Below, piece after piece: positions 31,347-40,211 of a stretch of DNA of 42,155 nt. The notes beneath the pieces are model-generated. The model was not told the DNA's origin. It ran no database searches and saw only the letters and a program-made list of their open reading frames with translations. The position numbers and the translations under genes are program-made. The stretch is from Rhizobium sp. CG5 (lineage in GTDB: Bacteria; Pseudomonadota; Alphaproteobacteria; Rhizobiales; Rhizobiaceae), in contig NZ_JABAEF010000031.1 in assembly GCF_023701945.1 (NCBI RefSeq), forward strand, positions 1-42,155, given 5' to 3'. The stretch's first letter is position 1, and each line of letters begins with the position of its first letter.

Positions 31347-32197
31347 GACTGCAGTCCTGCCGGTTTCCAAGGTGTCGACAAGGCGGCTAGGACAGTCGTG
31401 TCCAAGGGGGGCCGACGGGGCCGCAGGCGCTCATCGTCGATCCAGTAGGCAACCAGCTTGTGCCTCTCGGGCTTGAGCTTCAAGGTGTTCTTGACATGCT
31501 TGCGAATTGTCCGGATCGCCTCCTGTTCGCCAGCCGCCCAGATGTGTCCTGGCCCAGGAGGCAGGGGGATCAACGGAAAGACATCGCCCAGCCGACTTTT
31601 CCAGTGCCCGTTGCCGCTGTCAGTGAGCCAAGTGACGACAACATTGTCGCGCTCCGGCAAAGGCTGGATTTGGTCCGGTGTCGCAACCTCGATGACGACC
31701 CTGCAGGCAAGATCGCCGGGTTTCTGCTCGATAAGGCGCGCCGCGGCTGGAATTCCCGTGGCGTCGGCCAGGATCAGTTGCCACGGCAGCCCTTCGGTCG
31801 GTGTATAGAGGCCGCGCGGATTGTTCACGACCATGCGATGGCCGGCCTGCGCCCGTTGAGCCCATTCGCTTGCCACGCCGCCGGGGTGCACGACGAAATC
31901 GACGTCGAGTTCGCACCTGCGGCGATCGAAGCGCCGGACGGTATAGGTCGAGCAACGCACCGGAGGCCTGTCTTCGTGATAGCTCCAGCGACCTTCCCCA
32001 TCGATGATCGGCAACACCAGTTCGCCGGTTGCTTCGTCCTCAAAGAACAGGCGCAGATATTCGTCCGCCATGCCCGTGGTGCGGAAGTTCCTAAGATCGT
32101 CTCCGCAAAAGGTGATACGCAGCATGCCTGGCGTGAGAAGCGTCTTGGACGAGACGGTAACGTCGAAAAAATTGCTGTCCATGGAGTGCGAGCCCAT
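31343..32197 (-). CDS. Siderophore-interacting protein (FAD-dependent ferric-siderophore reductase, ViuB-like)
   Basis: A 284-residue protein of the SIP family. The N-terminal FAD-binding beta-barrel has YLRLFF and CSTYTVRRFDRRRCELDVDFVVHPGGVASEWA, typical of this family. The C-terminal NAD(P)H domain has AGEQEAIRTIRKHVKNTL and KLVAYWIDDE. These cytoplasmic enzymes reduce ferric siderophores to release iron after import. It lies between the receptor and permease genes of the same operon. The start at 32197 has GGGGG close upstream; an ATG five codons later is possible. Confidence 0.9.
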   Translation of the reverse strand: MGSHSMDSNFFDVTVSSKTLLTPGMLRITFCGDDLRNFRTTGMADEYLRLFFEDEATGELVLPIIDGEGRWSYHEDRPPVRCSTYTVRRFDRRRCELDVDFVVHPGGVASEWAQRAQAGHRMVVNNPRGLYTPTEGLPWQLILADATGIPAAARLIEQKPGDLACRVVIEVATPDQIQPLPERDNVVVTWLTDSGNGHWKSRLGDVFPLIPLPPGPGHIWAAGEQEAIRTIRKHVKNTLKLKPERHKLVAYWIDDERLRPRRPPLDTTVLAALSTPWKPAGLQS

Positions 32198-32247
32198 TTA
32201 TGCCCCCCGCGCCCGGAGGCGGTCGCCCCCGAGCACAGGATAGGTTG

Positions 32248-34692
32248 TTACCAGGTGTAGCGGATGCTGCCGATCACGGATCGGCCGGGATCGAGATAGC
32301 AATATCCGCTCGTGCAGGTCGTCTCGCGTCTGTCGAACAGATTGTTGGCGTTCACCTGCAGCTTCAGTCCCTTATAGGCCGGATCAAGGGCCGCGAAGTC
32401 ATAACTTACGCTGGCATCGAACAGCACCCGGGCACTGTTTTCCAGGGTATTGGCGTCGTTGCCATAGCTTTTGCCCTGGAAGCGCGCGCCGGCGCCTATC
32501 GCAAGACCGTACAGCGCGGTGCTCTCTGGCAATTGATAGTGCAGCCACAGCGAGGCCATATGGAACGGCACGCTGGAAACGTAGTTATCGACGGTCGCGT
32601 CCGGGCCTTCGAGGATTCTCAGATCCGTGTAGGTGTAGGAACCCGAAATCGAGAGGCCGTTGTCAAGGCTCGCAACCGCTTCGAGTTCGACGCCGCGCGA
32701 GCGCAGTTTGCCTCTTTGCACCTGCGTGTTGACGCCGTTGACCGCCTCGTAGAACAGGCCGTTTTCCTGGTCGATGTTGAAAAATGCCGCCGTGACGATC
32801 ATGTTTGCGTCGGGAACCAGGTATTTGACGCCGATTTCCTGCTGGGTGCTCGTCGTCGGGTTGAACGGTGCATTCGTAGTGCTGTTCCACCCGACATTGG
32901 GAGAGAACGCCGTCGAGTAGCTCGCGTAGGGTACGAAGCCCCATGGCGTCTCATAGGTCGCACCGATACGGCCGGAGAACTCGCCGTCATCCTGATCGAG
33001 CGACGTCACGGCACCGGAGGTCAGGTCCGTATTGTCCGTCTTCGTCGATACCCAGTCGTACCGGCCGCCCATGGTCAGTGTCCAGGCATCGTAGCGGATC
33101 TGATCCTGCAGATAGAGACCCGTTTGCAACTGGCGCTGATCGGTTCGCGAGGTCAGGGCCGGCGTGGCGATGTAATTTCCGTAGTTCAGATTGTTGGTAT
33201 CGAGAGGATCGGCGGTGCCGTAGCCGGCCCGCGACACAAAATCGACCCACGCGAAATCCACGCCGCCGATAACGGTATGATCCAGTTGCCCGGTCTGGAA
33301 TTTGGCCTCAAGCTGATTGTCGATGACGAATGCATCAAGGCTATGAAGTTCGTATCCGGTACCCCGATCGATCAGGCTGGAATCGGCGGCATGAGCGGTG
33401 CCGTCATAGGTGTAGACGTATTTAGACGTGATATCCTGCGTCGAGTAGCGGGCGTTCTGGCGGAACGTCAGGCCGTCACCGAAGGCATGTTCGAACTCCC
33501 AGCCGAAGCGGGCCATGTCGTGGTCCAGCGCGCTGAAAGCCGGATCGCCGGATTCGTATCGACTGACATGACCGGCTGCGTCGTTGTAATAGGCGGGATT
33601 GCCGCCGGTTTCCGAGTGGGAATATTCCCCGAGCAAGGTCAGCTTGGTGTCCTCGTCCGGCTTCCAGGTGAGCGCCGGGGCTATGAAGGCGACGTCGTCG
33701 TCAACGGCTTCGAATTCCGTTCCGCTCTTTCGAGCGACGCCGGTCAGACGGTAGAGAAAACTGTCATCGTCCTCACGGACGGGTCCGGAGAAGTCGAACT
33801 GGCCCTGATACCGGTCATCCGTGCCGAACTGGGTCTCGACTTCGCGCAGGGTCTCGTCCGTCGGCCTTTTGGTGATGACATTGTAGAGCCCGCCGGCACC
33901 CGTCGCGCCGTATAGCGCGGAGGATGGGCCACGCAGGATGGAGATGCCCTCGATTCCATAGGGTTCGGTCAAGAAATATCCATAGCCAGCAACCGGCTGG
34001 CGGAGATTGTCGCGGAAAACGCCGGTATTGGTGACGTTAAAGCCGCGCACGAAGAAGGAATCATATCGAGGATCCTGCCCATAGGCATCGGTGCGGGCGC
34101 CGGGCGTGTAGGCGATGGCATCGGTCAGGGATTGAGGATTGCGGTCGCGCATCTGCTGCTCTGTGACCGTCGAGACCGACTGCGGCGTTTCCGCGAACGG
34201 CGTATCGGTCTTGGCCCCGGTGGCGCTGCTGAGGCCAACATAGCCTTCTGCATTGATCACACCGCCGCTGCCGCCGTCCACCTGGATCTCGCCGAGAACC
34301 GTACCGTCGCCAACTGTCCGGAGCCCCGTGTTCTGGGACGAGGAACGCTCGACGAGGCGAACGGTGCGTTCGTCGCTGAAGTCGTATTGAAGATCGCTGC
34401 CAGCCAGGATCTGCCTTAGCGCTTCGTCCATCGTAAAGTTACCTGATAGGCCGGGTGTCGTTTTGCCGCGCGTGATCCGACTATCGAAACCGATTTGTAC
34501 TTGGCTCTGGAGCGCCAACTGATTGAGGGCGGTGGAAAGCGGTCCTGCCGGAACGGCAATCTTCAAGGTCTCCTGTTGCGCCGAGGCGGCGGCCATCGAG
34601 ACCATGTAAAGGCTCGCACTAGTCAGCAGCAGCATATGGAAAATGCGGCGGACGGAACGGTGATTATTTGCGGTGGATAGTTTGACAGACAT
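32248..34692 (-). CDS. TonB-dependent ferric-siderophore receptor with N-terminal signalling domain
   Basis: An 814-residue outer-membrane receptor. A signal peptide (about 1-40) leads to a secretin/TonB N-terminal (STN) domain of about 75 residues (GPLSTALNQLALQSQVQIGF...LRQILAGSDLQYDF), the part that signals to FecR. A plug (TPFAETPQSVSTVTEQQM, FFVRGFNV, GISILRGPSSALYGATGAGGLYNV) and a beta-barrel follow, ending in RYTW. The Cys pair in TTCTSGYCYLDPGRSVIG near the C-terminus resembles ferrichrome/hydroxamate receptors, so a hydroxamate siderophore is a reasonable guess. The start MSVKLSTANN at 34692 has GAGGGG five bases upstream and is preferred to a Met nine residues earlier. Confidence 0.92.
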   Translation of the reverse strand: MSVKLSTANNHRSVRRIFHMLLLTSASLYMVSMAAASAQQETLKIAVPAGPLSTALNQLALQSQVQIGFDSRITRGKTTPGLSGNFTMDEALRQILAGSDLQYDFSDERTVRLVERSSSQNTGLRTVGDGTVLGEIQVDGGSGGVINAEGYVGLSSATGAKTDTPFAETPQSVSTVTEQQMRDRNPQSLTDAIAYTPGARTDAYGQDPRYDSFFVRGFNVTNTGVFRDNLRQPVAGYGYFLTEPYGIEGISILRGPSSALYGATGAGGLYNVITKRPTDETLREVETQFGTDDRYQGQFDFSGPVREDDDSFLYRLTGVARKSGTEFEAVDDDVAFIAPALTWKPDEDTKLTLLGEYSHSETGGNPAYYNDAAGHVSRYESGDPAFSALDHDMARFGWEFEHAFGDGLTFRQNARYSTQDITSKYVYTYDGTAHAADSSLIDRGTGYELHSLDAFVIDNQLEAKFQTGQLDHTVIGGVDFAWVDFVSRAGYGTADPLDTNNLNYGNYIATPALTSRTDQRQLQTGLYLQDQIRYDAWTLTMGGRYDWVSTKTDNTDLTSGAVTSLDQDDGEFSGRIGATYETPWGFVPYASYSTAFSPNVGWNSTTNAPFNPTTSTQQEIGVKYLVPDANMIVTAAFFNIDQENGLFYEAVNGVNTQVQRGKLRSRGVELEAVASLDNGLSISGSYTYTDLRILEGPDATVDNYVSSVPFHMASLWLHYQLPESTALYGLAIGAGARFQGKSYGNDANTLENSARVLFDASVSYDFAALDPAYKGLKLQVNANNLFDRRETTCTSGYCYLDPGRSVIGSIRYTW

Positions 34693-34793
34693 GAAACCCC
34701 TCGTCTCCTGATGAGGCAAAAGGCACCAGACGGCGTTTGCCTCAATCCATAGACGAACGACGCGAAAAGTTGAGGCTGTCGCTCCGGAAATAA

Positions 34794-35744
34794 TTAATAG
34801 ATGATCGTTAAGACTGGACCGGCTCTGACGATCTTAATACCAAAAGCCCGGCCAAAGGCGCGGAGCGCAAGTTCGGGATCCCCCAGATCGAAAGTGCCGC
34901 TGATGAGCCGGCGGCCCGTGGCAGGGTTGGCGATGACCAGGCGCCCCGGCAGCCTTCTGAAAATCTCCTCCATCACCGAGGCAAGCGGCCGCTCCTCGAA
35001 AACGAGCCTGTTTGTCAGCCATGGCGCCTCCAGGTCGGCTGGCACGTGGATGATGTCACTCAACCGACCCTCCCGATCGTAGGCTATCCGGTCGCCGGGA
35101 TGCAGGACCACACCCTCCCCTCTTGCTTCACCAACGACCGAAACCCGGCTCTCGGCAACTGTGACCTCGGCCATGCCTCCAACAAGATTGACGTTAAAGG
35201 CGGTCCCAAGTGCCCGGACTTCGCCGCCGCCCGCTTCCACGACGAAAGGCCGTGCCGGGTCCTTGGAGACTTCGAAATAGATCTCGCCGCGCAGCAGCCT
35301 GACCAGGCGAGTGCCGGGGGTGAAGTCTTCGTCCAGAGCGCTGTTGCCGTTCAGGTGGGCAAGGGTCCCGTCCCCTAGCGTGACGACGGTGGTCTCATTG
35401 CTTGCCGTCAGTGCGTCGGCCGTCATGCGAAGCGGCATGTCGAAGGCAAACCAGAGACAGAGCCCGAGCAGCAGAACGGACACGGCCGCCACCTTGGAGA
35501 GAACGGGCCCGTCCTTGCCGGAGTTCAAGCTTCGCATGGCGAAATCCGCGTCTTCGCGAAGGATAGCCCGGCTCTCGCCGAGGATCCCGGCGGCACGTTC
35601 ATAGGCCGCGGCGTGCTCGGGCCACGCCGTGAACCATGCCTCGAAGGCACGCCCCTCGTCCGGCGACAATTCCCCTTCGCTTCGGCGCAAGGCCCAGTCC
35701 GCCGCCGCCTCGCGGATCACGCGTTTGTCGGGTTTGTTGGCCAT
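34794..35744 (-). CDS. fecR: FecR-type anti-sigma factor / iron signal transducer
   Basis: A 316-residue FecR protein. The N-terminal cytoplasmic DUF4880 domain (AAADWALRRSEGELSPDEGRAFEAWFTAWPEHAAAYERA) is followed by one membrane helix (VAAVSVLLLGLCLWFAF, about 84-100) and a periplasmic FecR domain (VTLGDGTLAHLNGNSALDEDF, LLRGEIYFEVSKDPARPFVVEAGGGEVRALGTAFNV). The C-terminal STN-like segment (FEERPLASVMEEIFRRLPGRLVI) contacts the receptor's signalling domain. It holds the sigma factor at 35802-36374 until the loaded receptor signals. It sits between the sigma and receptor genes, the usual order. Confidence 0.93.
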   Translation of the reverse strand: MANKPDKRVIREAAADWALRRSEGELSPDEGRAFEAWFTAWPEHAAAYERAAGILGESRAILREDADFAMRSLNSGKDGPVLSKVAAVSVLLLGLCLWFAFDMPLRMTADALTASNETTVVTLGDGTLAHLNGNSALDEDFTPGTRLVRLLRGEIYFEVSKDPARPFVVEAGGGEVRALGTAFNVNLVGGMAEVTVAESRVSVVGEARGEGVVLHPGDRIAYDREGRLSDIIHVPADLEAPWLTNRLVFEERPLASVMEEIFRRLPGRLVIANPATGRRLISGTFDLGDPELALRAFGRAFGIKIVRAGPVLTIIY

Positions 35745-35801
35745 GAGACTTTCGCTGATTTCCGATACATTATAGACGAACGAACCGTCGGGCTTGGGCT
35801 G

Positions 35802-36374
35802 TCATCCCAGTTCGTCGATCCGCTCCATGCAATGCAGCAGCGCCTTGCGCAAGTGCCGGTCGATCATGCGACGCTTGATGGCAAGTCCTTCGGCGATCTC
35901 ATCCTTCGACAGCCCGCCGATGCGATGGGCGATGAAAACGCTCCGGCATTGCGGAGGCAAGTCCTCGATCGCCGCCCGGATGGCCGCCACATATTTGGCC
36001 CGGTCGAGATTGTGCAGTTCGACAGCGGGTCTCGCGGGCACTGCGACACTGTCTCGGTCAATCTGCGCGAAAAGCCTCCTTTCGAAACTCTGGCGACGCA
36101 GCCGATCGATGCCAAGGTTGGTGGCAGCCCTGATCAGAAAGGCGCGCAGCGAGGACTTGCCCGCCAGAACATGCGGTCGATGAACCAAATGCAGATAGAC
36201 GTCATGGACCACTTCGGTCGCGCCCGCAGCATCAAGGCCCCGGCGACGAGCCGCCTTGCGGATATCCTCATAATACACTGTGATCGCCGTATCGAGGATC
36301 GCCTTTGCCCTCTGCGCGGAAGGTTGACCAATCCCGATAATCTCCACGGCTGCGGATTTGATGTCACCTGTCAC
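35802..36374 (-). CDS. fecI: ECF-family RNA polymerase sigma factor, FecI-like
   Basis: About 190 residues. Region 2 includes ILDTAITVYYEDIRKAARRRGLDAAGATEVVHDVYLHLV and LRAFLIRAATNLGIDRLRRQ. Region 4 includes AAIEDLPPQCRSVFIAHRIGGLSKDEIAEGLAIKRRMIDRHLRKALLHC. It would direct transcription of the receptor and transport genes on siderophore signalling. No convincing ATG exists in frame near the homologous start. A GTG at 36374 (MTGDIKSAAVE) with AAAAGG ten bases upstream gives a length typical of FecI, so it is preferred over the much longer open frame reaching 36800, whose translation is not protein-like. The FecR gene follows by 57 bases. Confidence 0.87.
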   Translation of the reverse strand: MTGDIKSAAVEIIGIGQPSAQRAKAILDTAITVYYEDIRKAARRRGLDAAGATEVVHDVYLHLVHRPHVLAGKSSLRAFLIRAATNLGIDRLRRQSFERRLFAQIDRDSVAVPARPAVELHNLDRAKYVAAIRAAIEDLPPQCRSVFIAHRIGGLSKDEIAEGLAIKRRMIDRHLRKALLHCMERIDELG

Positions 36375-36407
36375 TGGACGATAGCCTTTTCGAGTACCTC
36401 GACCTCC

Positions 36408-36436
36408 ATTTAATAAAACGTGACAGTATAAGTCTA
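36408..36436 (-). promoter_or_regulatory. Candidate promoter of the fecI gene
   Basis: On the minus strand TAGACT (36431-36436) and TTAAAT (36408-36413) are separated by 17 bases. They end about 34 bases before the proposed GTG start and lie in the most AT-rich part of this intergenic region. No unambiguous Fur or RirA box was recognised. Confidence 0.35.
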
Positions 36437-36600
36437 GTTTAAAATTTCGACATTTGCAGAGCGACCAATCGATCTCTGCCCTTGCTTGCGATATGCCGGA
36501 CTGGTGCCATTGGACACACCCGCAGGTTTGTATGTGCCCGCCACGCCTCAGCGAGCCAAAATCCGCAAAGCAAGTCCACATTTCGAGCCGAGAAAGGCGA

Positions 36601-36675
36601 TCAAGCCTTAACGCCGTCGATGAGCCACTCCCACGTCCGCTCGAAGTGTGCATCGATCGATGCTGAATGTCGAAT
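36601..36675 (-). pseudogene. Possible C-terminal remnant of a TetR-type regulator
   Basis: The minus strand encodes HFERTWEWLIDGVKA followed by a stop, resembling the last helix of TetR-family regulators (pattern FExxLxxLIDGI). TetR genes often sit divergent to TetX-like flavin monooxygenases, as this would. A stop codon interrupts the frame just upstream (near 36687), so at most 25-30 residues remain. The motif is short and a chance match is possible. Confidence 0.25.
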
Positions 36676-36748
36676 TCGCCGCTAGCGGCGCGCGCCAGAC
36701 GAAGATGAACCCGATGTCTACAGCTATAGCCCTCTCCTCTACCGCCGC

Positions 36749-36780
36749 ATGGTGTCAGTCGCAGCACAGCCTGACACCAT
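36749..36780. repeat. Inverted repeat, 10-base perfect arms, 12-base spacer
   Basis: ATGGTGTCAG (36749-36758) and CTGACACCAT (36771-36780). It could be a regulator's operator, a hairpin terminating a lost gene, or the end of a mobile element. No T-run follows on either strand. Confidence 0.6.
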
Positions 36781-37117
36781 TGATCAGCGCCTTGAGGCAT
36801 TCTGTGACCGGCAAAGGTCTGATGGACTACCGACCGTCAGTTTGGGAATGAGGAGGCGATAGGTGCCGTTGCCGGGTGAACTGCTTTTCCGATTGGGATG
36901 GTATTTCGGGAAAGGCGCGGGGAAGCATGTGCGATATCATCCTTGTTGAACCCGACAGTTTCCTGTATCGATCAAACGTCGCGAAAAACGTCGGCCTGCC
37001 TACAGCGTCCGTGCTCCGCAAGCTGCCGCATATACGTCGCTCACGCCTGCGCGTGACCGCCCAGCGCCTCCCAACAACCGCCAGCATCGAAGGATGCTGC
37101 GAGACTGGAGCGCGCAT

Positions 37118-38257
37118 ATGCGAAATACCATTGCCATCATCGGCGCCGGCCTTGGCGGCCTGACGCTTGCCCGTACCCTGCACCGACACGGGATCGAAGC
37201 GACGATCTACGAAGCCGAGCCGTCACCGACCGCCAGGAAGCAGGGAGGCCTGCTCGACATACACGAACATAATGGTCAACTCGCGCTCAAGGCGGCCGGT
37301 CTGCATGACGCATTCCTGCGGCTTGTGCGGCCAGGTGAAGATGCAAAACGCGTCGTGAACAAGGATGGGATCATCCTGCTGGATAAGCCAGGGGACCGCC
37401 CGCCCCGGCGCCCGGAGGTTGATCGGGGTGAGCTTCGCGCCATGCTGATCGCCTCGCTTCCAAACACTACGATCCGGTGGGATCACAAGGTCACGGATCT
37501 GGCTCAGACCGGAAACGACCGGCATGAGATCAGCTTCGCCAACGGAACCCGGGCGACAGCTGATCTGCTCGTGGGCGCTGACGGTGCCTGGTCGAAAGTC
37601 CGCCCGGTCCTTTCCGATGCCAAGCCGATCTATTCCGGCACCTGCTTCATCGAGATAGCGTTTGCTGCCGGCGACGCGCGCTATGCGAAAAGCGTGGCAG
37701 CGATCGGGGCCGGCACCCTCATGGCAGTGGCACCGGGTAAAGGTATCATCGCACATCGTAATGCCGATGGCAGCGTCAACGGATATGTCGCGTTGAACGA
37801 GCCGGAAGCGTGGATCGAGTCTATTGACTTTAGCAAGGCTCGCGCCGGATTGGACATCATAGCCCAGCAATTTGCAGGCTGGGCGCCGCACCTTATCAGC
37901 TTCCTCACTGGCAGCGTTGCCGATCCCACGATCCGTCCGATCTATGCGCTACCGGTCGGGCATCAGTGGCAGCGGAAGGCCGGCCTGACCCTGGTCGGCG
38001 ACGCGGCGCACCTTATGTCCCCGTTCGCTGGTGAGGGCGCCAACCTCGCCATGTATGACGGCGCGGAACTCGCTCAGGTGATCATCGACACCCCCGACGA
38101 CATTGAATCGGCCTTATCCAGGTATGAGGAGGCCTTGTTTCCGCGAAGCCGTGAAGTGGCGGCAATGTCGGCGCAGAACCTGAGGCTGTTCTTCAGTAAA
38201 ACTGCCCCGGGTAGCGTGGTCGATCTCTTCAGCAGCTTTGCGGCATCCGACGCATGA
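37118..38257 (+). CDS. FAD-dependent monooxygenase, TetX-like
   Basis: A 379-residue class A flavin monooxygenase. It has the N-terminal FAD motif IAIIGAGLGGLTLARTL, the TetX-like GGLLDIHEHNGQLALKAAGL, EVDRGELRAMLIASLPNTTIRWDHKV, a DG motif in LLVGADGAWSKVRP, and the second FAD contact LVGDAAHLMSPFAGEGANLAMYDGAEL. The chain ends ...SREVAAMSAQNLRLFF, like TetX. TetX itself hydroxylates tetracyclines, but most chromosomal relatives act on other aromatic substrates, so resistance should not be assumed. The ATG at 37118 is used because homology starts at that residue; an in-frame ATG at 37094 exists. The neighbours do not indicate a pathway. Confidence 0.85.
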   Translation: MRNTIAIIGAGLGGLTLARTLHRHGIEATIYEAEPSPTARKQGGLLDIHEHNGQLALKAAGLHDAFLRLVRPGEDAKRVVNKDGIILLDKPGDRPPRRPEVDRGELRAMLIASLPNTTIRWDHKVTDLAQTGNDRHEISFANGTRATADLLVGADGAWSKVRPVLSDAKPIYSGTCFIEIAFAAGDARYAKSVAAIGAGTLMAVAPGKGIIAHRNADGSVNGYVALNEPEAWIESIDFSKARAGLDIIAQQFAGWAPHLISFLTGSVADPTIRPIYALPVGHQWQRKAGLTLVGDAAHLMSPFAGEGANLAMYDGAELAQVIIDTPDDIESALSRYEEALFPRSREVAAMSAQNLRLFFSKTAPGSVVDLFSSFAASDA

Positions 38258-38442
38258 CAGCAGCCTCATCGCACCACGTCCATGCTCAGTTCCGCCTCCC
38301 GAAAACGAACCTTTACCGGGACAGCAGACGCTGGGCGCCTCGCCGTTTTGAGGAGAATGCAGGCTCGACGTCGTATTCGATATCCGCGCTGGAAGTCCAT
38401 GCGGCAAACTGCGTGGCGCTGAAGGCGGCTTGCGAACGGGCG
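38258..38442. other. Gap between convergent genes
   Basis: 185 bases between the stops of the monooxygenase and the PPOX flavoprotein. No clear terminator or gene is seen. Confidence 0.35.
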
Positions 38443-39069
38443 TCAACCGTAGAGTCCGTTCCGCATCCCATGGTCGTATTGCGCGTCAATGGCGTCCGCA
38501 GCGGCCCGATCCTGCTTGGTCATGGCGGCTAGCATTTGCCCAGGCGTTGGAAGACTATTCCGATCCAACCGTGATGCCGGATCCCAAAGCCGCGCTCGGT
38601 TCACCGCCTTTCCGCAGTGGAACAAGACCTCATCCACTGCGACGACGATAGCCGTCTTTGGGATCTTCGCCCCTTCCGCCAGCGCTGCGCAATGTGCCGG
38701 ATCGTCCACGATGCGACCGCGGCCGTTGATGCGCATGAACAGATCCAGGCCGGGGAACAGGAACAGCATGCCTAGCCGATCATCGAACGTGAGGTTGCGC
38801 ATTGACTCGATCCGGTTGTTCCCGGGCCAGTCGGCGAACGTCACCGTCGTGTTGTCGAGCGCGCGCACGAAACCGGGCGGGCCACCCCGAGGCGACGCAT
38901 CAAGTCCAACGCTCCCCCCTGTCGCCAAGCAGAAGAACGTCGCTTTCGCCAGATATTCGACATGAAACGAATTCAGTTCGGGCGTCACCGCCTTCTGAAT
39001 GTGCTCGGAGGGCGGCGCGTACAGGCGTTCAAGATCATGCTCGGCGAGGTATACATCGGGTGGGGTCAT
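38443..39069 (-). CDS. Pyridoxamine 5'-phosphate oxidase-family FMN flavoprotein (MSMEG_1061-like)
   Basis: A 208-residue split-barrel flavoprotein. Features of the group are FHVEYLAKATFFCLATGGSVGLDASPRGGPPGFV, FADWPGNNRIESMRNLTFDDRLGMLFLFPGLD, MRINGRGRIVDDP and the C-terminal HCGKAVNRARLWDP. Members bind FMN or F420 and reduce or bind various small molecules; the substrate is unknown. The start MTPPDVYLAE at 39069 has AGGAG seven bases upstream, so upstream in-frame codons are excluded. A divergent AraC gene begins 81 bases away and probably regulates it. Confidence 0.85.
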   Translation of the reverse strand: MTPPDVYLAEHDLERLYAPPSEHIQKAVTPELNSFHVEYLAKATFFCLATGGSVGLDASPRGGPPGFVRALDNTTVTFADWPGNNRIESMRNLTFDDRLGMLFLFPGLDLFMRINGRGRIVDDPAHCAALAEGAKIPKTAIVVAVDEVLFHCGKAVNRARLWDPASRLDRNSLPTPGQMLAAMTKQDRAAADAIDAQYDHGMRNGLYG

Positions 39070-39150
39070 CGGCGTTCTCCTGAGAATGGTATAGCTGTTT
39101 GCGAAAGGCTGGGCTAAGCTATCGGAGCCAATCAGTATCGAGTTGCCGCC

Positions 39151-39924
39151 ATGCTTGAAGAAAAGCTCGCCCTTGCTGCCAGTGACGCTCGCGACCCACT
39201 GATCATCGCGCTTTACGAAGCGCAAGCAGAGCATCGCGAACTAGGCACCCATAGTCATGCGCGCGGACAGCTGTCCGGGCTGCGCCACGGGCTGCTGACC
39301 ATCGGAACCGATGCGGGAGCCTGGATCGTTCCTGCCGATCATGCGGTTTGGCTTCCGCCGCATCAGCGGCACTACGGATGGACCCATGGCGCCGTCGAGG
39401 GCTGGAGTTGCTATATTTCTGAGGCGGCATGTGCAACGCTGCCCGACTGCCCCTGCACGATCAGGACGTCGGGTTTGCTGCGCGAAGCCGTTATGCGAGC
39501 GTCGAACTGGCAGGGGAACGACCTCACTCCGGAGCAGTGGCGCCTCGCACAGGTCATTCTGGATGAGCTGCGGGCCGCTCCGGTCGAACCATTTGGATCG
39601 CCGATGCCACGCGATCCGCGCCTCGTTCTCATCGCGCGTGCCCTGCTCGACGATCCGGGTCACGGACGCAACATCCAGGAATGGGCGCAGTGGGCAGGTA
39701 TCCCGGAACGGACGCTGAGCCGCCGTTTCGTCATCGAGACGGGTTTCACTTACACGGCTTGGCGCCAGCGAGCCTGCCTGATGCGGGCGCTTGAGATGCT
39801 TGCCGAGGGGCGCGCCGTGACCACCGTAGCGTTGGATATGGGCTATGATAGCGTCAGTGCCTTCATCGCCTTCTTCAAACGCTCGTTGGGCGTCACGCCA
39901 TCGGCCTACTTTCGACGCACATGA
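39151..39924 (+). CDS. AraC-family transcriptional regulator (short cupin type)
   Basis: A 257-residue regulator. The N-terminal cupin sensor (LGTHSHARGQLSGLRHGLLTIGT, WIVPADHAVWLPPHQRHYGW) precedes a helix-turn-helix pair: NIQEWAQWAGIPERTLSRRFVIETGFTYTAWRQRACLMRALEML and VTTVALDMGYDSVSAFIAFFKRSLGVTPSAYFR. The HSHxRGQL cupin signature is typical of the short NimR/YdeC-like AraC branch, some of which control efflux or nitro-drug resistance. It is divergent from the PPOX flavoprotein gene and likely controls it. Confidence 0.88.
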   Translation: MLEEKLALAASDARDPLIIALYEAQAEHRELGTHSHARGQLSGLRHGLLTIGTDAGAWIVPADHAVWLPPHQRHYGWTHGAVEGWSCYISEAACATLPDCPCTIRTSGLLREAVMRASNWQGNDLTPEQWRLAQVILDELRAAPVEPFGSPMPRDPRLVLIARALLDDPGHGRNIQEWAQWAGIPERTLSRRFVIETGFTYTAWRQRACLMRALEMLAEGRAVTTVALDMGYDSVSAFIAFFKRSLGVTPSAYFRRT

Positions 39925-40211
39925 AGGGCGATTTATTCAAGCTACGGCACCTATGCGCACGCGGTCGCTCTGCGAGCATGAACATGAAGGGATGACGGGC
40001 TCCAGGCGATGGACGTTCGGTCCGGACGGCCGAGACTGGGCGTTTCCTGCCCTTAGGTGCAGGCCTGCGTGTTATTCCAATCCCGGTTGGTCGTCCATGC
40101 GGCAATCGGCTGTGAATGAGTAGCCATCGCCCGGAAATCAACAGCCGCTCGCTCTTCTTTCGCTCCAGACCGATCTCGGACGTCGACAAAAGAACCTTCG
40201 GCATGTGCGCT
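39925..40211. other. Gap between convergent regulator and diguanylate cyclase genes
   Basis: 287 bases with no recognised gene, repeat or strong terminator. Confidence 0.35.

Larger units (their letters stand above)
36437..37117. other. Degraded intergenic region with inverted repeats between iron locus and monooxygenase
   Basis: About 680 bases without an intact gene. It contains a 14-base perfect palindrome CGCCGCTAGCGGCG (36677-36690), a 10-base-arm inverted repeat (36749-36780), and two short minus-strand peptide tails that look like gene ends (36601-36675, and VTECLKALINGVRLCCD ending near 36758). The mix of fragments suggests decay or past insertions. The promoter of the monooxygenase gene should lie near 36950-37110, but no clear box is seen. 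Confidence 0.4.

Noticed and set aside
32200..33915. 571-codon plus-strand open frame opposite the TonB receptor
   Set aside because: Antisense of a well-supported receptor barrel; no ribosome site or family pattern.
35802..36800. 332-residue version of the FecI-like sigma factor
   Set aside because: The first 140 residues are Arg/Cys/Gly-rich and unlike any sigma domain; a GTG at 36374 gives the normal FecI length.
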